From Mycobacterium sp. IS-1496 (GTDB taxonomy: Bacteria; Actinomycetota; Actinomycetes; Mycobacteriales; Mycobacteriaceae), in the NCBI RefSeq assembly GCF_001499995.1, contig NZ_LQIU01000003.1, positions 62,001 through 126,000 on the forward strand: a DNA stretch of 64,000 nt. Direction: 5' to 3'. Position 1 is the stretch's first letter; each line of letters starts with the position of its first letter. The position numbers and the translations under genes are program-made. Positions 52,618 through 64,000 of this stretch are shown here, piece by piece. The notes under the pieces are model-generated. The model saw nothing but the letters and a program-made list of their open reading frames with translations, was not told where the DNA came from and did not search any database.

Positions 52618-54861
52618 TCAGGCGCCGGCAAAGCCGGCTTTGTACTCGCGTCGGCGCCGGTGCAGGATCGGCTCGGTGTAGCCGTTCGGTTGCGCCCCGC
52701 CGGCGAGGATGAGTTCCTGAGCGGCCTGGAACGCGATGCTCGAATCCGGATCGGTGGCCATCGGCCGGAAATCGGGATCCTGCGCGTTCTGCTCGTCGAC
52801 CACCGCGGCCATCCGGCGCAGGCTCGTCTTGACGTCCTCTTCGGTGATGACGCCGTGACGCAGCCAGTTGGCCAGCAACTGGCTGGAGATCCGCAGCGTC
52901 GCGCGGTCCTCCATCAGGGCCGTGTCGTGGATGTCGGGCACCTTCGAGCAACCGACGCCGGCATCGATCCAGCGCACCACGTAACCCAGGATCGACTGGC
53001 AGTTGTTGTCGACCTCCTCGCGGATCTCCTCCGGCGCCCACGCCAGCTCCTTGGCCAGCGGGATGGTGAGCAGGTCGTCGATCGTCGCGCGCTGTTTGCC
53101 CTCGAGTTCCCTGTGCACTGCGTACACGTCGACCTGGTGGTAATGCATGGCATGCAGCGTCGCCGCGGTCGGGGACGGCACCCAGGCGGTGGTGGCGCCG
53201 GCCTTCGGCTGACCGATCTTCTGCTCGACCATGTCGGCCATCAGGTCCGTCATCGCCCACATGCCCTTGCCGATCTGGGCGCGGCCCGAGAAGCCGGTGG
53301 CCAGACCCACGTCGACGTTCTGGTCCTCGTAGGCCTTGATCCACGGCTGGCTCTTCATCGCACCCTTGCGGATCATCGGGCCCGCCTCCATCGACGTGTG
53401 GATCTCGTCGCCGGTGCGGTCCAGGAAGCCGGTGTTGATGAACACGACCCGGTCGGCGGCGGCCTTGATGCAGGCCTTGAGGTTCAGCGTGGTGCGCCGC
53501 TCCTCGTCCATGATGCCGACCTTGAGGGTGTTCTGCGGCAGCCCCAGCACGTCCTCGACACGGCTGAACAGGTCGACGGTGTACGCCACCTCGGCGGGGC
53601 CGTGCATCTTCGGCTTGACGATGTAGACCGAACCGGTCCGGCTGTTGCGCAGCGGTCCGTTCGACTCGCTCTCCTTCAAGCCGTGCATCGCGATCAGCCC
53701 GGTGAACAGGGCGTCCTGGATGCCCTCGAACACCTCTGTCTCGTGGCCGTCGTCCCCGGCTCTGGTGATCGCGTCGTTGGTCATCAGGTGCCCGACGTTG
53801 CGCACGAACAGCAGACTGCGCCCGGGCAGGGTGAGCTCACCGGACCCGTCGGGGGTGGTGTACGTGCGGTCCGGATTGAGCACGCGGGTGAAACTCTTGC
53901 CGCCCTTGCTGACCTCTTCGCTCAGATCGCCGCGGTTGAGCCCCAGCCAGTTGCGGTAACCCAGCACCTTGTCCTCGGCGTCGACCGCGGCCACCGAATC
54001 CTCGAAATCCATGATGGTGGTGACGGCGGATTCGAGCACGACGTCCTTGACGCCCGCCTTGTCGGTCGAGCCCACCGGTGACTCGGGGTCGATGAGGATC
54101 TCGATGTGCAGACCGTTGTTGCGCAGCAGGATCGACCACTGCGGCGACCCGAGTTCGCCGGTGTAGCCGACGAACTGGGCCGGGTCGGCCAGGCCGACCA
54201 CCGACGAGCGCTCGCGCGAGGAGTCATCGTGCACCGACGTGTCGTCACCGACCTCGACGAGCACCTGCCCGTCCTCGATCTTGAAGCCGGTGGCGTCGCT
54301 CCAGCTGCCCGACGCCAACGGCGCTGCGCCGTCGAGGAATTCACGGGCGTAGGCGATCACCTTGTCGCCCCGGACGCGGTTGTAGCTGGTGCCCTTCTCC
54401 GCGCCGTCCGCCTCGCTGATCACGTCGGTGCCGTAGAGCGCGTCGTAGAGCGAGCCCCACCGCGCGTTGGCGGCGTTGAGCGCGAAGCGGGCGTTGAGCA
54501 CCGGCACCACCAGCTGGGGGCCTGCGGTCGTGGTGATCTCGTCGTCGACATCGGTCGTGGTGATCGTGAAGTCGCCCGGATCGGGCTCCAGGTAGCCGAT
54601 CTCGGTGAGGAACTGCTTGTACTCGTCGGCGTCGTGCGGACCGATCGCCCGCTGCCGATGCCACTTGTCGAGCTGCGCCTGCAGGTCGTCGCGGCGCGCG
54701 AGCAGTTCCTGGTTGCGCGGGGTCAGGTCGGCGACGACCTTGTCGACGCCCGACCAGAAGCTGTCCGGATCGAGGTCGGTACCGGCCAGCGCCTCATCGG
54801 TGATGAAGTCGTAGAGCGCGCGGGCCACGCGCAGGTTTCCCACCGTCACGCGATCAGTCAT
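52618..54861 (-). CDS. glcB: Malate synthase G
   Basis: 747 residues from ATG 54861, preceded by GGAGGAG; the open frame extends 10 codons further but lacks a site there. It condenses glyoxylate with acetyl-CoA to malate in the glyoxylate shunt. The [11 protein letters not shown] opening, [10 protein letters not shown], the metal-site segment G-I-M-D-E-E-R-R-T, and the C-terminal [10 protein letters not shown] are all as in mycobacterial GlcB (741 residues). It starts the leftward run of conserved genes and is followed by the VWA gene after 94 bases. Confidence 0.98.
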   Translation of the reverse strand: MTDRVTVGNLRVARALYDFITDEALAGTDLDPDSFWSGVDKVVADLTPRNQELLARRDDLQAQLDKWHRQRAIGPHDADEYKQFLTEIGYLEPDPGDFTITTTDVDDEITTTAGPQLVVPVLNARFALNAANARWGSLYDALYGTDVISEADGAEKGTSYNRVRGDKVIAYAREFLDGAAPLASGSWSDATGFKIEDGQVLVEVGDDTSVHDDSSRERSSVVGLADPAQFVGYTGELGSPQWSILLRNNGLHIEILIDPESPVGSTDKAGVKDVVLESAVTTIMDFEDSVAAVDAEDKVLGYRNWLGLNRGDLSEEVSKGGKSFTRVLNPDRTYTTPDGSGELTLPGRSLLFVRNVGHLMTNDAITRAGDDGHETEVFEGIQDALFTGLIAMHGLKESESNGPLRNSRTGSVYIVKPKMHGPAEVAYTVDLFSRVEDVLGLPQNTLKVGIMDEERRTTLNLKACIKAAADRVVFINTGFLDRTGDEIHTSMEAGPMIRKGAMKSQPWIKAYEDQNVDVGLATGFSGRAQIGKGMWAMTDLMADMVEQKIGQPKAGATTAWVPSPTAATLHAMHYHQVDVYAVHRELEGKQRATIDDLLTIPLAKELAWAPEEIREEVDNNCQSILGYVVRWIDAGVGCSKVPDIHDTALMEDRATLRISSQLLANWLRHGVITEEDVKTSLRRMAAVVDEQNAQDPDFRPMATDPDSSIAFQAAQELILAGGAQPNGYTEPILHRRRREYKAGFAGA

Positions 54862-54919
54862 CGTTCTCCTCCTCGGCCGTACTCCGCGCACGCCATCCGC
54901 ACGCCGCCGTCGATCCAGC

Positions 54920-55837
54920 TTACCTATGGGTAACCTCGGCGAATCCAGCGCGCACCGCCGTCGCGCCGTCTTCTGTCAACGCGGTGCGCAGTGCGTCACA
55001 TCGCGCCGCGAGTGTGGCGCGCAACGGGGCCGCCCGGTCGGCGATGTCCTGCTGCGCCCGGACGTATTCGGCGCGCCCCGCCGGGGTTTCGATCGCGATG
55101 GCCTCGAATCCGTAGCGGCGGAGATCGTATGGGCTCGCGCGCATGTCGAGCAGCCGGGCATCGGCGGCCAGGTCCAGACAGTCCATCACCAGATCCGAAG
55201 CCACCAGCGGTGCGAGTTTGTACGCCCACTTGTACAGGTCCATCGCCGCGTGCAGGCAGCCCGGCTGTTCGGTGTCGATCTGACGCTCGCGGCTCAACGG
55301 TTCCACGTTGCGGCCCACCGCAGCCTCGGTGAAGAACCGGTAGGCGTCGAAATGGCTGCAGCGCAACGACATCGATTCCACCACCGCGTCCGTTCCCGGC
55401 CGTCCGAGGCGCAGCGGCACCGCGTCGTGGCGGGTCTCGGGGCAGCGGTACACCATGGCCCACTCGTGTAATCCGAAGCAGTTCAGCCGCGCCGGGCGGG
55501 CGGCGGTGGCCCGCAACAGGCCGGCCACGAACTCCACGGTGTCGGCGCGCGACCGCAGGTGCTCGGCGGTCACGCTCACGCCACCGGGAACCGCGCCGTA
55601 GCCAGAACGGCCGAGACGGTCGCGGGCGGCGGGTCCCGACAGCACGACGCCGAATCCGGGGTGCCAGCGCCGCAGCTGGCGGGGACGCAGGCTGTAGTAG
55701 GTGAACAGGAAGTCCCACACCGGGTGGCTCCGACCAGCGCTGCGCCGCGCCTGATGCGGTGCGCAGAACGCGTCCACGCGATCACGGTGGGTGCGTTCCC
55801 GCCGCACCCAGACCGACTCGTCGAGGACCTCGGCCAT
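54920..55837 (-). CDS. Conserved actinobacterial protein of uncertain function
   Basis: 305 residues; ATG 55837 shares one base with the stop of the upstream CNNM gene (TGATG). It contains [24 protein letters not shown] and [10 protein letters not shown], with many His, Trp and Arg. I recall relatives carrying the automatic name '3-methyladenine DNA glycosylase', but I see no helix-hairpin-helix or other glycosylase motif, so I do not adopt it. It replaces the vapBC13/PE_PGRS34 segment of M. tuberculosis. Translational coupling to the CNNM gene suggests joint expression. Confidence 0.75.
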   Translation of the reverse strand: MAEVLDESVWVRRERTHRDRVDAFCAPHQARRSAGRSHPVWDFLFTYYSLRPRQLRRWHPGFGVVLSGPAARDRLGRSGYGAVPGGVSVTAEHLRSRADTVEFVAGLLRATAARPARLNCFGLHEWAMVYRCPETRHDAVPLRLGRPGTDAVVESMSLRCSHFDAYRFFTEAAVGRNVEPLSRERQIDTEQPGCLHAAMDLYKWAYKLAPLVASDLVMDCLDLAADARLLDMRASPYDLRRYGFEAIAIETPAGRAEYVRAQQDIADRAAPLRATLAARCDALRTALTEDGATAVRAGFAEVTHR

Positions 55838-56888
55838 CACCGCCGGTGCGTTCCGTCGCGCACCGTTCCGACGAGGTCCTCGACGAGGTCCTCGAGCGCG
55901 ACCATCGCGGTGATCGCCCCGTCGGAGGTGACCAGTGCGAGGTGACTGTTGGTGCGGCGCAGCCGGGTCAGCGCCTCGGGCAACGGCAGCGACGCGGGAA
56001 GCTGGGGGAGCGGGCGCACCATCGACCGGTCCAGCACCGCGTCGGGGTCACCGACCAGCGGGAGCACGTCCTTGATGTGCAGGTAGCCCAGGTACTGTCC
56101 GGACGGTGCGGTCACCGGGAAGCGCGAGTACCCCGTCTCGGCCAGTGCCCGTTCGACCGCGGCGACGGTCGGGCCCTGACCCGGCGCCGACGCCGGTATG
56201 GCGTGGATGGTGTCCAGTGGCATCGCCACGTCCTTGACGGCGCGGTTGCGGATCTGCAGGGCGCGGGTCAGCCGGGTGTGCTCCTCGGGGTCGAGCAGAC
56301 CCTCGGACACCGACTCCGCGATCATCTCCGACAGTTCGACCGTCGACACGTTGACGTCGAGTTCGTCCTTGGGCTCCACGCCGACGGCGCGCAGCGTGGC
56401 GTTGGCGCACCAGTTGTAGAACGCGATGAGCGGCCGCGCCGCCCTGATGTAGACGAGATAGACGGGGATCAGCAGCATCGCCGCCGACTCCGGTCCGGCG
56501 ATCGCGATGTTCTTCGGGACCATCTCGCCGAGCAGCACGTGCAGCGTCACCACCACGCTCAACGCCACCACGAACGACACGGTGTGCAGCACCGCGTCGG
56601 GGATGCCGAGCAGCCCGAACGGTTTCTCCAGCAGATGCGCCACCGCGGGTTCGCCGACGCGGCCCAGCAGGATCGAGCAGATCGTGATGCCCAGCTGGGA
56701 ACCCGCCAGCATCAGCGAGAGGTTCTCACCGGCCCTGATGACCGTCACCGCGCTCTTCTTGCCCTGTTCGGCCAGGGCCTCGAGCCGGTCCCGGCGCGCC
56801 GAGATGAGCGCGAACTCGGAGGCGACGAAGAACGCGTTGGCCCCCAGCAGCAGCACGGTCAGCAGGACGCCGAACAGATCGCCACCCA

Positions 56889-56889
<1 letters not shown>
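55837..56889 (-). CDS. CNNM/DUF21 membrane protein with CBS domains (Rv1841c-like)
   Basis: 350 residues from ATG 56889. Residues 1-190 are a DUF21/CNNM membrane domain with about four hydrophobic segments (opening L-F-G-V-L-L-T-V-L-L-L-G-A-N-A-F-F-V-A-S-E-F), and a CBS pair follows at about 205-345 (M-P-L-D-T-I-H and Y-S-R-F-P-V-T). There is no C-terminal CorC/HlyC transporter-associated domain, unlike the paired gene. The family handles divalent cations such as magnesium; 'hemolysin' names are historical. It starts inside the stop of the next gene upstream (TGATG), so the two probably form one complex. Confidence 0.9.
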
Positions 56890-58283
<1,394 letters not shown>

Positions 58284-58488
58284 CGCATCGTCACCGGTGC
58301 GCCGGGCCGTGTGCCCGGCCGACTAGAAGACGGTTCGGCGTCGGGGGGCTCGATGGACGGGTGCTCGGCCCGGCAGGCCTCCGGTGCACACCGGGCCTCG
58401 GCGGGTGCCTGCGGCACGTGATCCCTTCCTCGGTCGGACGTCGGACGTCAACGAATGACGGCGCGAATGCCCAATCGTAGCCGGACTC

Positions 58489-60006
<1,518 letters not shown>

Positions 60007-61467
60007 TCAGGCCTCGACCTCGGTGCGGTCACCGCTCCACAGTGTGTGAAAACGTTTGGCCGGATCGGTGTCGATGCGGCCGTAGGTGTGGGCGCCGAAG
60101 AAGTCGCGCAACCCCTGTGTCAGCGCGGCGGGCAACCGCTCGGTGCGCAGCCCGTCGTAGTAGGACAGCGCCGAGGAGAAGCCCGGGATCGGGATGCCCA
60201 GCTGGGTGGCGGTCACGACGACGCGGCGCCAACTGTCGATCGCGTTCTCGATCGCACTGCGGAAATACGGCGCGACGATCAGGGTGGGCAGATCCGGGTC
60301 GTCGTCGAAGGCGTCCTTGATGCGGTTGAGGAACTTGGCCCGGATGATGCAGCCGCCGCGCCAGATGGTGGCCATGTCGCCGGGGGTGATGCCCCAGTCG
60401 TACTCGGCGCTGCCGGCCTGGATCTGGTTGAAGCCCTGCGCGTACGCGATGATCTTCGACGCGTAGAGGGCCTGGCGGATGTCCTCGGTGAACTGTTCGG
60501 CGTCGGCGGGCTTGTCGCCGAGCTCGCCGGTGGCCAGGCCCGTGGTGGCCTTGCGCTGGGCCACCGAACCGGACAGCGCCCGGGCGAACACGGCCTCCGC
60601 GATGCCGGTGACGGGCACACCCAGGTCGAGCGCGGACTTCACCGTCCAGCGGCCGGTGCCCTTCTGCTCGGCCTCGTCGAGGATGACGTCGACCAGCGGT
60701 GTGCCGGTCTTCGCGTCGGTCTGCCGCAGCACCTGTGCGGTGATCTCCACCAGGAAGCTGTCGAGGTCGCCGCGGTTCCACTCGTCGAAGACGTCGGCGA
60801 TCTCGGGGGCCGACTTGCCGAGGCCGTCGCGCAGCAACTGGTAGGCCTCACCGATGAGCTGCATGTCGGAGTACTCGATGCCGTTGTGCACCATCTTCAC
60901 GAAGTGGCCCGCGCCGTCGGGGCCGATGTGCGTGCAGCAGGGGACGCCGTCGACGTGCGCGGAGATCTCCTCCAGCAGCGGGCCGAGGCTCTCGTAGGAC
61001 TCCTTCGGCCCGCCGGGCATGATCGACGGCCCGTTCAGCGCGCCCTCCTCGCCACCGGAGATGCCCGCGCCGACGAAGTGCAGGCCACGTTCGCGGATCG
61101 CCTTCTCCCGGCGGATCGTGTCGGTGTAGAGCGCGTTGCCGCCGTCGATGATGATGTCGCCGGGTTCCATCGCATCGGCGAGCTCGTTGATCACGGCGTC
61201 CGTGGCCTCCCCGGCCTTGACCATGATCAGCACCCGGCGCGGCTTCTCCAGTGCGGCGAGGAACTCCGGGATGGTCTCGGTGCGCACGAACGAGCCCTCC
61301 GAACCGTGGTCGGCCAGCAGCGCGTCGGTCTTGGCCACCGACCGGTTGTGCAGGGCGACGGTGTAGCCGTGCCTGGCGAAGTTGCGGGCGATGTTCGAGC
61401 CCATCACGGCCAGGCCGGTGACCCCGATCTGCGCGGTGCCTTCGGTGGACTTCTCGGACGAGCTCAT
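60007..61467 (-). CDS. gnd1: 6-phosphogluconate dehydrogenase, decarboxylating
   Basis: 486 residues from ATG 61467 with AGGAAAGG about 10 bases upstream; upstream in-frame codons to 61548 look untranslated. NADP-binding G-L-A-V-M-G-S-N, substrate signature I-I-D-G-G-N, G-I-S-G-G-E-E-G-A, and K-M-V-H-N-G-I-E-Y carrying the catalytic lysine. The length is that of the long homodimeric class. It is the third oxidative pentose phosphate enzyme, making ribulose 5-phosphate and NADPH. Matches Rv1844c in position. Confidence 0.97.
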   Translation of the reverse strand: MSSSEKSTEGTAQIGVTGLAVMGSNIARNFARHGYTVALHNRSVAKTDALLADHGSEGSFVRTETIPEFLAALEKPRRVLIMVKAGEATDAVINELADAMEPGDIIIDGGNALYTDTIRREKAIRERGLHFVGAGISGGEEGALNGPSIMPGGPKESYESLGPLLEEISAHVDGVPCCTHIGPDGAGHFVKMVHNGIEYSDMQLIGEAYQLLRDGLGKSAPEIADVFDEWNRGDLDSFLVEITAQVLRQTDAKTGTPLVDVILDEAEQKGTGRWTVKSALDLGVPVTGIAEAVFARALSGSVAQRKATTGLATGELGDKPADAEQFTEDIRQALYASKIIAYAQGFNQIQAGSAEYDWGITPGDMATIWRGGCIIRAKFLNRIKDAFDDDPDLPTLIVAPYFRSAIENAIDSWRRVVVTATQLGIPIPGFSSALSYYDGLRTERLPAALTQGLRDFFGAHTYGRIDTDPAKRFHTLWSGDRTEVEA

Positions 61468-61511
61468 GGGCGCAGCCTTTCCTCTTCTGTTGTGTTGTCG
61501 CGGGGGTGGGC

Positions 61512-62462
61512 CTAGCGGACGAACAGGCGGTGCAGTTCGGTCAGCCACGGGACGGCGACGGCGAACGTCGGGCCGACCAGCACCACCGCGGCGGCCAGAT
61601 AGGCGGTGGCGGCCAGGGCGAGGCTGTTCGGCCGGCCGCCGAGACGGCGCACCCGGATCACCGTGGTCGGACCACCCGCGGCCAGCGCACCGGAGGGGGC
61701 ACGCCCGGCGGCGCAGGCGACGAGGGCACGCGCGAGCGGGGTGGGGCCTGCCCTGCGCACGGCGGCGTCGTCGGCGAGCAGTTCGACCAGCAGACGCACC
61801 GCGTCCAGGGCGCTGGCGCTGCGGACGAATCGGGGGAAGGCGGCGTGCACCGCGGTGAACATCTCCAACACGAGGTCGTGCCGGGCGCGCAGGTGGGCGC
61901 GTTCGTGGGTGAGGATCGCGGCGATCTCGTCGCGGTTCATCGTCTTGAGCGCCCCGTCGCTGAGCACCACGCGGCTGCGCACCCCGGGCAGGCAGTACGC
62001 CAGCGGTTGCTCGACGTCGAGGACGCGCAGGCCGGTCGCCTGCCTACGGACGTCGGTCGGCACCGCGTCGCGGGAAACCCCGAGCAGATCGACCATCATC
62101 CGGTGGTGGGCGCGCCGGCGCCGGGTGGCGACGGCCACCTGCAGCACCGACACGATCAGGCGGGCGCCGATGAGCAGGGTGAGCGCGAAGGCCACCACGT
62201 AGAGCAGCCACAATGGCCACCCGAGAGCGTCGATCTCACTGGTGATCGTGGCGGTCGGTCGGCCGTCGGGGCCGGGGACGAACAGCCGGCTGGCGATCGC
62301 GATACCCGCGGAGAAGGCCGAGAGCACACCGGCCAGCGCGATGGACTGCCAGAGGACCACCGCCGCGCGCGGAGCCCGCATCGGCCAGGACGCACGAGCC
62401 AACAATGCCGGCACCGGCCCCACGAGGAGCAGCGCGACAAGGGTGAAGGCCAGCGCGGACAC
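61512..62462 (-). CDS. blaR: BlaR/MecR1-type M56 membrane metallopeptidase (Rv1845c-like)
   Basis: 316 residues from GTG 62462, 14 bases after the blaI stop. About four hydrophobic helices and the zinc motif H-E-R-A-H in the loop L-T-H-E-R-A-H-L-R-A-R-H-D; further family motif V-L-D-V-E-Q-P-L-A-Y-C-L-P-G. The C-terminal penicillin-sensor domain of staphylococcal BlaR1 is absent, as in mycobacteria generally. It is thought to relieve BlaI repression; the mycobacterial signal may be respiratory or cell-wall stress. Confidence 0.92.
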   Translation of the reverse strand: MSALAFTLVALLLVGPVPALLARASWPMRAPRAAVVLWQSIALAGVLSAFSAGIAIASRLFVPGPDGRPTATITSEIDALGWPLWLLYVVAFALTLLIGARLIVSVLQVAVATRRRRAHHRMMVDLLGVSRDAVPTDVRRQATGLRVLDVEQPLAYCLPGVRSRVVLSDGALKTMNRDEIAAILTHERAHLRARHDLVLEMFTAVHAAFPRFVRSASALDAVRLLVELLADDAAVRRAGPTPLARALVACAAGRAPSGALAAGGPTTVIRVRRLGGRPNSLALAATAYLAAAVVLVGPTFAVAVPWLTELHRLFVR

Positions 62463-62476
62463 CCCTCGATTGTCGC

Positions 62477-62893
62477 TCAGGCGGTACCCGGACCGCCAGC
62501 GGGCTTGGTGAGACTTTGCTTGCCCTCCAGTTCGGCCAGCGCCCGGCGCAGGGCGGCGGCCTCGCCGGCGCCGACGCGCTCGACGAAATGCACCAGCGCG
62601 GCCTCCCGGCTACCGGAGTCGGCGGCCTGATCGAGGGCGTCCACCATCAGCCCGGCGACCAGTTCGTCGCGGCCGTGGGTGGGGGCGTATCGGTGGGCAC
62701 GGTCGTCACGGTGCTGCACCACCAGGTTCTTCTTCGCCAGTCGCTGCAGCACCGTCATGATCGTGGTGTAGGCCAGGTCGCGTCGAGCGGCGAGCGCTTC
62801 GTGCACCTGGCGCACAGTCTGGGGCTCGCGGGCGGACCACAGGTGGTCCATCACCTCGCGCTCGAGCTCGCCCAGACGCGTCAACTTGGCCAT
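62477..62893 (-). CDS. blaI: BlaI/MecI-family repressor (Rv1846c-like)
   Basis: 138 residues from ATG 62893. Winged helix with L-G-E-L-E-R-E-V-M-D-H-L-W, V-R-Q-V-H-E-A-L-A-A-R-R-D-L-A-Y-T-T-I-M-T-V-L-Q-R-L as the recognition region and a C-terminal dimerisation helix. In M. tuberculosis BlaI represses itself, the beta-lactamase gene and respiratory genes. An 18-base dyad (62916-62933) before its start is a good autoregulatory site. Confidence 0.95.
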   Translation of the reverse strand: MAKLTRLGELEREVMDHLWSAREPQTVRQVHEALAARRDLAYTTIMTVLQRLAKKNLVVQHRDDRAHRYAPTHGRDELVAGLMVDALDQAADSGSREAALVHFVERVGAGEAAALRRALAELEGKQSLTKPAGGPGTA

Positions 62894-62915
62894 CTTCCCG
62901 TCACTCTCTCCAACA

Positions 62916-62933
62916 GTAGAACCAGGGTACTAC
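62916..62933. promoter_or_regulatory. Candidate BlaI operator upstream of blaI
   Basis: GTAGAACCAGGGTACTAC: each nine-base half matches the reverse complement of the other at seven positions. The GTAG/CTAC ends resemble the TACA/TGTA dyads bound by penicillinase repressors. It begins 23 bases upstream of the blaI ATG, where a repressor would block the promoter. Confidence 0.5.
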
Positions 62934-63052
62934 CGCGCGTCGTATCCGACGCAGAGGAGCAACAGTCTTCCTCATTGCGGACATTCCCGCACTGGTCACC
63001 GGGCGGTGCTGTGAAACCAATCACAGGTTCTGGTCCCGCCGGGGCTCGTAGT

Positions 63053-63071
63053 TATAGTAAGGCTAACCTAA
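63053..63071 (+). promoter_or_regulatory. Iron box (IdeR/DtxR-type operator)
   Basis: TATAGTAAGGCTAACCTAA matches the 19-base palindromic IdeR consensus at about 15 positions, with a perfect right half (GGCTAACCTAA). It lies 26 bases before the GTG of the next gene, so that gene should be repressed by iron-loaded IdeR. Confidence 0.8.
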
Positions 63072-63096
63072 CTCAAGTGAGCCGCCGGGAGGTGCA

Positions 63097-63870
63097 GTGA
63101 CCGTACTGATCGAGGACCCGCTGATCGCGGGCATGGCCATCAAGCGGACGCTCCCGCTACACGAGTCGAGCCGCCGCCTGCGCGAGCTCTACCCGGAGTG
63201 CCCACGGGTCTACGGGGTCGCCGTCATGGGTGACCTGTCCCGGCGCCGGTGGTGGCCGCTGACCGAGGCGCTCACCGGGGATCGTCTCCAGGCGATGTTC
63301 GACCTGGCCTCCGCCGAGACCGACAACCGTGCCGCGGTCGCCCAGCAGCTGGCCGCCACGCTCGCCCATGTCGTCCTCGGCCGCGTCATCCCGCTGCTGG
63401 TGCTCGAGGGCCGCGCCTGGGATACCGGCCTGGAGAACCTGTGGGTGCACGTCGACTCCGAGGGTGCCATCGACTGGGTCGGCGTCGTGGACCCCACCCT
63501 GCGCGCGCTGCCCGACGATCCGCACATCGCCGGCCGGGCCCGTTTGCGGCTCGGGGCGCCGCAGGGCATCGTCGCGCTGCCCAGCGAGGCCGCGCTGACC
63601 ACGTGGGTGGCGCACCGGAGTCACCGTGCGCTCGCACCGCTGTTCGCCAAGCTGGCTGCCATCAGCGGCGGCGCGATGTCCGTGCCGGCGATGTGGCACC
63701 TCGTCGGTGGGGCGGTCGTCGGCGCGGCCACCCAGGTGCCGCTGCTCGCCGGGTCCAGCGAGTTGACCAGCATGCGCCGCGGACAGGCCGTGCTCGATGC
63801 GCTCGTCGGTTTCGGCCTTCCCGTACGCGGTGCGGTGCGCGGAACCGGGGGGAAGGTCTTGCTTAATTAG
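63097..63870 (+). CDS. Iron-regulated protein of unknown function
   Basis: 257 residues from GTG 63097 (GGGAGGTG upstream). I do not recognise the family with confidence. No signal peptide or membrane span; one cysteine only (E-C-P-R-V), so no iron-sulphur cluster site. Notable segments: E-S-S-R-R-L-R-E-L-Y-P, G-R-V-I-P-L-L-V-L-E-G-R-A-W-D-T-G-L-E-N-L-W-V-H, and V-P-L-L-A-G-S-S-E-L-T-S-M-R-R-G-Q-A-V-L-D. The iron box before it and a second one overlapping its stop point to siderophore or iron-utilisation metabolism. A ferric-siderophore handling or reductase-accessory role is a guess. Confidence 0.85.
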   Translation: MTVLIEDPLIAGMAIKRTLPLHESSRRLRELYPECPRVYGVAVMGDLSRRRWWPLTEALTGDRLQAMFDLASAETDNRAAVAQQLAATLAHVVLGRVIPLLVLEGRAWDTGLENLWVHVDSEGAIDWVGVVDPTLRALPDDPHIAGRARLRLGAPQGIVALPSEAALTTWVAHRSHRALAPLFAKLAAISGGAMSVPAMWHLVGGAVVGAATQVPLLAGSSELTSMRRGQAVLDALVGFGLPVRGAVRGTGGKVLLN

Positions 63871-63885
63871 GGCAGCCTTGCCTAC
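63867..63885 (+). promoter_or_regulatory. Second, weaker iron-box-like palindrome
   Basis: TTAGGGCAGCCTTGCCTAC overlaps the stop codon of the iron-regulated gene and matches the IdeR consensus at about 13-14 of 19 positions with good symmetry. It probably serves a gene that begins beyond the window's right edge. Confidence 0.5.
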
Positions 63886-63952
63886 CCTGATGATGTTCCA
63901 CCGGACCGCGCCGGAGTCCTGAGGGCTGCAGAGACCCCCGGTCCATCGAAAA

Positions 63953-63987
63953 GGGCGGGCCCCGCACATCATGTGCGGGGCCCGTCC
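63953..63987. terminator. Very strong GC hairpin near the right edge
   Basis: A 16-base stem with one G-T wobble and a three-base loop (arms 63953-63968 and 63972-63987). No U-run follows. If it terminates transcription, the region between the second iron box and this hairpin would be a short leader or a small RNA. Confidence 0.75.
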
Positions 63988-64000
63988 GCTTTCTCGCCCA

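Noticed and set aside
52660..54081. 473-codon plus-strand frame opposite glcB
   Set aside because: Antisense shadow of a complete malate synthase gene.
54920..55837. Naming this gene a DNA glycosylase
   Set aside because: I recall this automatic label for relatives, but no helix-hairpin-helix or catalytic motif is visible, so it is left unnamed.

Overview
The window looks like chromosomal DNA of a rapidly growing, Mycolicibacterium-type mycobacterium. The DNA is high in GC, and the outer genes match the order I remember from Mycobacterium tuberculosis Rv1828 to Rv1846c: an ftsR-like MerR gene, a DUF151 gene, a second MerR gene and riboswitch-controlled gcvP on the left; then a CocE/NonD hydrolase, a VWA lipoprotein-like gene, glcB, two CNNM/CBS transporters, guaB1, gnd1 and a blaR/blaI pair on the right. 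Rv names and comparisons with M. tuberculosis proteins are from memory, not from a search.

Between gcvP and the CocE/NonD hydrolase lies an accessory block of about 39 kb. Its core (about 5.2-39.3 kb) is a phthiocerol dimycocerosate (PDIM)-type polyketide locus. A type II thioesterase (tesA-like) and a small HTH regulator point left. Across a 1.6 kb gene-free divergent region, a tightly packed operon of about 31 kb points right: a fatty-acyl-AMP ligase (fadD26-like), five type I polyketide synthases (ppsA-E-like), a three-gene ABC exporter (drrABC-like), a papA5-like acyltransferase and a carboxyl-methyltransferase-family enzyme. A flavin monooxygenase with a Baeyer-Villiger fingerprint converges on the operon end, and a secreted PE-PPE-domain hydrolase/acyltransferase follows.

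The locus is not a plain copy of the PDIM locus. PKS1 looks like a PpsA front joined to a PpsB KR-ACP tail. PKS2 keeps only the structural half of its ketoreductase and has lost the catalytic half, so module 2 should leave a ketone where phthiocerol has its second hydroxyl. PKS4 has no enoylreductase. No mas, fadD28, mmpL7 or trans-enoylreductase gene is in the window. Read together, a long acyl-AMP would be loaded on PKS1 (hydroxyl), extended by PKS2 (ketone), PKS3 (fully reduced), PKS4 (double bond unless reduced in trans) and PKS5 (unreduced), then esterified by the PapA5-like enzyme and exported by DrrABC. A Baeyer-Villiger enzyme and a methyltransferase beside a PKS that leaves a ketone suggest a modified, possibly ester-containing, methylated relative of phthiocerol or phthiodiolone lipids.

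From 43 to 50 kb there are small accessory genes (DoxX-like membrane protein, two SRPBCC-fold proteins, CocE/NonD hydrolase, SDR, large membrane patatin). From 50 kb onward the window is ordinary mycobacterial core, ending with an iron-box-controlled gene of unknown function and a strong hairpin. I saw no rRNA, tRNA, CRISPR array, insertion sequence or prophage.
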